Source: Triops longicaudatus (lineage: Eukaryota; Arthropoda; Branchiopoda; Notostraca; Triopsidae). From it: 64,000 bases of DNA. Of the stretch, positions 58,854-64,000 are shown one piece after another. Position numbers and translations under genes: made by a program. The stretch lies in contig JAGQDJ010000116.1 in the NCBI GenBank assembly GCA_022885665.1, positions 62,001-126,000 on the forward strand, written 5' to 3'. The notes beneath the pieces are model-generated. The model saw only the letters and a list, made by a program, of their open reading frames with translations, was not told the DNA's origin and did not search any database. Within the stretch, counting starts at the first letter, position 1. Every line of letters starts with the position of its first letter.

Positions 58854-60728
58854 ATGTATACGGCTTTATTGATAGGCCTAACCAACTTGCCTGCCGTTAC
58901 GACAATCTTCGTTAGAAGTCAATCCACTCAGGCTACGCCTCCTCCTGCTAAAGTAGCTATTCGCACATATCTGTGTTAGATTTGCTAAAGATGTGCATCT
59001 TCTCCCTAGACCAAATATGGACCCTTGAAAGACGAAGATCGCATCTTTACTAACTTGTATGGACGGCACGACTGGCGTTTGCAAGGAGCCCTTAAGCGAG
59101 GCGATTGGTACAAAACCAAGGAGATTCTTCTTAAAGGCCATGATTGGATTCTAAGTGCGATTTTAGTTGAAAACGATCAATAACGAATACTATGTAATGA
59201 TTACGTAATGACTTGACAGATGAGATCAAGAAATCTGGTCTGCGTGGGCGTGGTGGTGCTGGTTTTCCCACTGGAATGAAATGGTCTTTCATGAATAAGC
59301 CTTCTGACGGCAGGCCCAAGTATTTGGTCGTAAATGCCGACGAAGGAGAACCGGGAACCTGCAAGGATCGAGAAATCATGCGTCACGATCCCCACAAGCT
59401 GATTGAAGGCTGTTTAGTTGCTGGTAAAGCCATGGGAGCACGAGCTGCTTACATCTACATTCGTGGCGAGTTCTACAACGAAGCTTCCAACATGCAAGCA
59501 GCCATTAATGAGGTATGTTAGAAACACTTCTTATAACCCACTTTCTTAAGTTTCGTTGTGTTTTTAAAGGCATACGCTGCGGGTTTGTTGGGCAAAAATG
59601 CCTGTGGTTCAGGTTATGACTTCGATGTGTTTATGCATCGTGGTGCTGGAGCCTACGTTTGTGGCGAAGAAACTTCCTTGATCGAATCTTTGGAAGGCAA
59701 ACAAGGCAAACCCCGTCTTAAGCCCCCTTTCCCCGCTGATGTTGGTGTTTTCGGTTGCCCAACGACTGTTGCTAATGTCGAAACGGTCGCTGTTGCACCG
59801 GTGAGGTCCCGTTTGAATTTCTTTGGGCTACTTAACGCAAAGCATCGTACCTTATGTAGACTATCTGCCGTCGTGGTGGTGACTGGTTCGCGTCCTTTGG
59901 TCGTACTCGTAACTCCGGGACAAAACTGTTCAACATTTCAGGTCATGTGAACAACCCTTGTACCGTTGAGGAGGAAATGTCTATTCCTTTGAAGGAACTC
60001 ATCGAGCGTCATGCTGGAGGTGTTATTGGCGGCTGGGATAATCTCTTAGCCGTTATTCCGGGTGGTTCTTCCACTCCTCTTCTGCCCAAAAAGTAAATTT
60101 TTACTTAACAAAGTTTTAACATTATTATTAATTTTCTTATTCGGTTAGACTCCTTAGACATTAGAGGATACTAAAATATTTATGTTCATTTATTTTCCTA
60201 CCTTACAGGATTTGCGAGGAGGTGTTGATGGACTTCGATAGCCTGATTGCCGCACAATCAGGTTTAGGCACCGCAGCTTTAATCGTGATGAACAAGCAAA
60301 CGGATGTCATTTACGCCATTGCCCGGCTTGCTAAATTCTACAAACACGAATCGTGTGGACAGTGCACTCCATGCCGAGAAGGAACTGGGTGGATGAATAC
60401 GATGATGTACAGATTTGGTGCGTATAAAGAGTTCGAATTAAAAAGAAGGTCTTGCTCATGGAAAGGTTTCTAGTCGAGGGTAAAGCACATCCAGATGAGA
60501 TCGACATGCTCTGGGAAGTGAGCAAACAAATCGAAGGACACACGATTTGCGCATTGGGAGACGGTGCTGCATGGCCCGTACAAGTAAATTACTTTACTTT
60601 GCGATTTTGAGACATTTTGACAATAATGTGTACTTCATCAGGGCTTGATTCGCCATTTCCGACCCGAAATTGAGGCACGAATGAAGCGCTATGCTGAAGA
60701 ACATGGTAAAGTGGACGTTGCTTTGTAA
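58854..60728 (+). CDS. NDUFV1: NADH:ubiquinone oxidoreductase core subunit V1 (51 kDa flavoprotein)
   Basis: Mitochondrial complex I subunit that binds FMN and a 4Fe-4S cluster and accepts electrons from NADH. Eight exons (58854-58952, 59010-59154, 59220-59512, 59570-59800, 59860-60092, 60209-60417, 60474-60583, 60642-60728) join in frame to 468 residues; human NDUFV1 has 464. The start MYTALLIGLTNLPAVTTIF with later Arg and Ser is a plausible mitochondrial presequence. Conserved parts are KYGPLKDEDRIFTNLYG, GLRGRGGAGFPTGMKW (FMN/NADH loop), VVNADEGEPGTCKDRE, GAGAYVCGEETSLIESLEG, SGHVNNPCTVEEEM and the cluster ligands ESCGQCTPCREG with a later CALGDGAAWP. It appears fully functional. Confidence 0.97.
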
Positions 60729-61171
60729 ACTGAAGGTTCCAGGTCAAACACACTCTTGTAGTTTGTAGATTCTAAGCCTCATTTGGAGTGAATGTAAAAT
60801 ACAAGTATACCTAATAATGAGTGTTGACATTTATTTTATTTGCGTTTGTGCACACCGCAGTTAGGCAATTCGAAAAGGAATACGAGAGCGACTCATAAAT
60901 CAAAGAAAAACAAAAAAGATGACTGATTATTTCAGTCAACGGATAACGGGTTAGGTGCTTAACTGAAAATCCCATGTTTTTAATTGTCTATCGCGAAAAG
61001 TGTATTATAGGTTGAATACATGAGGCAAAAATCCACCAGATAACTTACCGTTTGTATACAGTAAAGCTGCAGTGCAAAGAGTGTACACATTTTCTCAGAA
61101 AGACTGACATTTAGCTAGATATATTAGCGCATAAGCAGCTAGCTGAAGTAGTCCAAACAAATCAAATAAAA

Positions 61172-63111
61172 CTATGTTTTAACGTGCAGGAAAACAGGCA
61201 CATAAATATCAACTGGAGCAGGTGGAGAATCCCTGGTTTCGAAACCAGCTTTCGTAGTGGAATACTGCAGAAGCAAACCTACAGTTACAATATCTCCGGC
61301 TTTCTCCGCTTCTTCGGGTGACAACGTTACAGGTGCCGAAAGAACAACCTTGTTTCCTTTACGCCAAACCACAGCTCTAAATACCCCATACAAATTAGTT
61401 TAATTTATCTACGTGAAAGAGGAAAGCGGAGTACTTGGGATCGTCTTTGAGAGAGACAACGGAATGCATCTCATATTCGGCTAAGTCGTCGCGTGCAGGC
61501 AGTTGGATAGCCTCACTAGGAAGTTGAATTTCACCATGGAAAGCAGTGTTTTGGACTATACGCCACGTCTCTTGCCAAACTATGGATGGATCGATCTTCG
61601 ATTCCTGCTCATACATTAAAGCAAAAGATAATTCACTGTCAGAATAAATAAGAACAAGGTCTCGAATACCTTAGCTTTCTCAGCTTCGATACGAGTCGCT
61701 ATAGGTTCAATTAAGTCAGGTATAGACTTCAGAGACAGCAGCTTCACTTGAGTTGGAAACTGGCTACGGTTACACAGACGTATCTGGACATCCCATGTTT
61801 GCCCTTTAACGTAGGGTGGAATCTTGAAAATCATTACCTCAGGGACATGATAACTAAATTATGGACAGTTAAGACGACTACACACTAGCAAGTAGTTCAA
61901 ACGTACTATCCTCCGAGATGAATTTTAAACTTGGTGGAATTCGAGTTATACTCTGGCTTGCTCAAGTTGTGCTCGCAAGAACGACACCGTTGTGAGCGTC
62001 GAATGAGAAGCTGATTATGCACGGGTAACAAATTCTTGTTATTTTGCAACTCAGGCTGAACCAAACGTTGTTCAATGGTTGCCACTACAGTAAACCATTG
62101 CATCAGTAGCTTAATGACAACTATCATTCAAAATTACCAGATTCTAGGTTAAGAGCCTGAGTGAAAAACTCCTGATCCAGTTCGTCAAAAACTTCTGTAG
62201 CTTGAGAAGGCTGAACTGCTGCAACTTTTGGTAGCTCTCTTTTATTTAAGCTTAGAGACGAATTTAAAGAGACCGTAGTCCTTTTTCGAGTCAATGCTGG
62301 AAGGCTGTACTTATCCTGCAAAATTAGAAACTTAATTTAAACCTTATAAGCATCAGAACATGTTACCGCTGAAAAGCTGAGATAGTTGCTACGGCGTCTG
62401 ATTTGCTTCTTTTGCTCCTTTTCTGCTTTCTCATACTGAGCCCAACTCCTGTAATGCTCCAGTAGAAGAGAAATACGTTGGGCATCGGGATTATCGTATT
62501 CTCCCCAGTTATTCGTACTCGCTAAAAACATTAAATAAATAAATAAATAGGTTAACGGTCAGAGACAGTTTTTGTTCATTCTCCCCATCTCCGTTCACCT
62601 GTCAACTGGTCTGGCATTCCCGAATCCCGCGAAGTCCAACGACAAAAGCCACAAGCCAAATAATACATTTTTTTCGGTATCAATTTAGTAGGCTCTTCGA
62701 GACTTGGGACTTGAATCGTTGTCGCTCGCGTAACTAAAGTATGCTGGCAGCATGGACACTGGAAGCACTTTACGCATCTGTAGATGCCCAAGAACAATTT
62801 TATACATTTATTTTACAGTAGGGAACAATTCATTACCGATTCTTTCTAGATTTAGCTTCAGATGGTGGCATATTCTCCATGCAGTTTGGGCAATAATGCG
62901 TATCGACCTGTACACCACATTAATTACTAATATATTTGGTTGTTCTAAAGCAAACTTATGCATTAGTAATAAGTTTGCTTACTTCATGGAAAACGCAGTC
63001 CCCACATTTCAGTGAAAGACAGTGTCTGCAGAAATAAACTTTACATAAAGGTTTAGCTTGTCCACATGAGCATAAATACTGCACCAATTCTGACTGAAAT
63101 AGCTCAGCCAT
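61172..63111 (-). CDS. DCTN4: Dynactin subunit 4 (p62)
   Basis: Pointed-end component of dynactin, the dynein activator for microtubule transport. It starts MAELFQSELVQYLCSCGQ. The N-terminus has paired zinc-binding cysteines: CSCGQAKPLC, CRHCLSLKCGDC, THYCPNCMENMPP and CVKCFQCPCCQHTL, as in DCTN4. Next come YYLACGFCRWTSRDSGMPD (conserved GFCRWTSRD) and the helical ISLLLEHYRSWAQYEKAEKE. LRRSQRC-like residues LLIRRSQRCRSCEHNLSKPE follow. The C-terminal beta-rich region includes PPYVKGQTWDVQIRLCNRS, VVSLKDDPKYSAFLFHVDKL and ends VDIYVPVFLHVKT at 61172. Roughly seven introns of 50-90 bp interrupt it. It is convergent with NDUFV1, with 443 bp between stops. Confidence 0.95.
62948..62980. repeat. 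Perfect 12-bp inverted repeat overlapping DCTN4 splice donor
   Basis: AAGCAAACTTAT (62948-62959) and ATAAGTTTGCTT (62969-62980) flank a 9-bp loop. On the coding (minus) strand the stem starts two to three bases inside the intron, which begins GTAAGC right after the exon ending ...VFHE. In the pre-mRNA it could fold across the 5' splice site. Confidence 0.7.
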
Positions 63112-63777
63112 AGCTAAATTGTCTAATTTATCCTTAAACTAATAAAAACACGAACAGCCTGAGTGTTTCGCTAGACATCACACTCCACCCCACCCATGTA
63201 GCCCTGCCCAGCTCCGCCTGTACACGTTCATAACTTTCGCGGGAAAGCTTGAAGCCCTGGTCTACGGAAGCTTCGAGAGGACAAAATTTGGTTTCATTGA
63301 TTTCAACTCGGATATATCTTTCTTGTCGAGATTTTCTCCGCTCGGCACTTCATCTTTTCCAAATGCAAATATTCTGTCGGGCTGTCCATGTTCATTGTAA
63401 TGTTTGCAGATTTACTCGAGACAAACTTTCATTGAAGAGGACTCTTCAATGAATGCTGTTCACTCTACGGTATTATATGCTCACGTTCCAGCTTTTCTAG
63501 GCCGTAAAGCAAACGTTCTCTACGAGTTCTACGAAAAGCGAGGTATTTATTAGAACGCTTTAGACCCCAGCAAATTGAGCTTTAAAAGTCAACGTTGATA
63601 TGTCTGTGTACATCACTTGCACCTCACATCGTCTGAAAAATTGGGAATCCAACGTGTGTATTTTAGTTTTTCTGCCCTGCAAGGGCTCCTTTATCAGGTT
63701 CTAATTGTGGATGTTCCCTTCGGCTTCAAAAATCGCTTTTTTTGGGGGGCAGTAACGGACTAAAACAGTGCAATAAA
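63112..63777. other. Intergenic region upstream of DCTN4
   Basis: No gene recognised. A direct repeat GAAGAGGACTCTTCAATGAA near 63430 contains a short palindrome. Open frames here show no family motif. Confidence 0.4.
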
Positions 63778-64000
63778 CTACTTGCTCATATGTAAACGGT
63801 TCACAGTCTTCGGATTACTTGCGCTCGTGCAACCAAGGTCCCCCTTTTTTACACTCCATCCGCGTTCTTGACTGTCTTCGATTTGAATCTGCGCTGCCCG
63901 ATCAAGGTCCATGTTATACGTAGCTTCGTCAGTCATATGGCACTGTAAGCGAGGAACTTGAACCACTTGTGTATGTTGCTGGGGCTTTTCTTATAGAAAA
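63778..64000 (-). CDS. C-terminal exon of an unidentified protein (partial)
   Basis: An open minus-strand frame enters from the right edge and stops at 63778. It reads QQHTQVVQVPRLQCHMTDEA, then LDRAAQIQIEDSQERGW and ends KTVNRLHMSK. An AG at the exon border near 63990 could be a splice acceptor. No domain is recognised. It may be the last exon of a gene beyond the window or a chance frame. Confidence 0.3.

Noticed and set aside
1..64000. CRISPR arrays, bacterial operons or integrated virus
   Set aside because: No spaced identical repeats, no prokaryote-style gene strings and no viral capsid, polymerase or integrase motifs seen; the intron-rich genes are eukaryotic.

Overview
This window is nuclear DNA of an animal, most likely an arthropod. 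Genes are split by short GT-AG introns, mostly about 50-110 bp. The gene set includes Spaetzle-like cystine-knot cytokines (an arthropod-typical family), a Drgx paired-like homeobox gene and many conserved housekeeping genes. I cannot name the species from sequence alone; the compact introns and close gene spacing would suit a small-genome arthropod. There is one short assembly gap (19 N) at 30575-30593.

Layout. 1-9 kb: a DNAJB12/14-type J-protein (-, runs off the left edge), a group XII-like secreted phospholipase A2 (+), and three Spaetzle-like genes (-,-,+), each with a TATA box. 9.2-17.8 kb: a small hAT-like MITE, then a very long minus-strand gene for a coiled-coil protein with repeated F-x-KKL-x-x-WE motifs that I cannot name. 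18.3-20.8 kb: a class B (secretin-family) GPCR (-). 21.9-23.1 kb: a decayed Kunitz/WAP-like inhibitor locus (+). 24.8-25.3 kb: a hAT-like MITE with an 8-bp target duplication, next to a dead LINE fragment. 25.8-30.0 kb: a ZCCHC7/Air-type zinc-knuckle protein with an unusual C-terminal array of about five similar alpha/beta segments. 30-32.5 kb: gene-poor, with the gap and another hAT-like MITE. 32.5-34.0 kb: an MFSD4/NaGLT1-like transporter (-). 35.5-36.6 kb: ARPC3 (+). 37.2-38.5 kb: a fourth Spaetzle-like gene (+). 39.1-42.6 kb: CHTF18 (+). 44.1-44.4 kb: a possible small secreted peptide precursor (+). 44.6-49.3 kb: Drgx (-), with all eight exons joined in frame. 49.3-52.5 kb: gene-poor, with a pogo/Tigger-like MITE. 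52.5-53.3 kb: an RNF4-type SUMO-targeted ubiquitin ligase (+). 54.2-55.3 kb: LACTB2 (+). 55.4-58.0 kb: mRNA-capping enzyme RNGTT (-). 58.9-60.7 kb: mitochondrial complex I NDUFV1 (+). 61.2-63.1 kb: dynactin p62, DCTN4 (-). The right edge holds the end of an unidentified minus-strand gene.

The genes do not form a single pathway. Several neighbours are divergent pairs that may share promoters (DNAJB12-like/PLA2, RNGTT/NDUFV1, MFS transporter/ARPC3). Others are tightly convergent pairs (PLA2/Spaetzle A about 55 bp apart, LACTB2/RNGTT about 157 bp apart). The local themes are a Spaetzle-like expansion with compact TATA promoters and a scatter of short non-autonomous DNA transposons. Exon coordinates quoted come from reading GT/AG sites and phases by eye.
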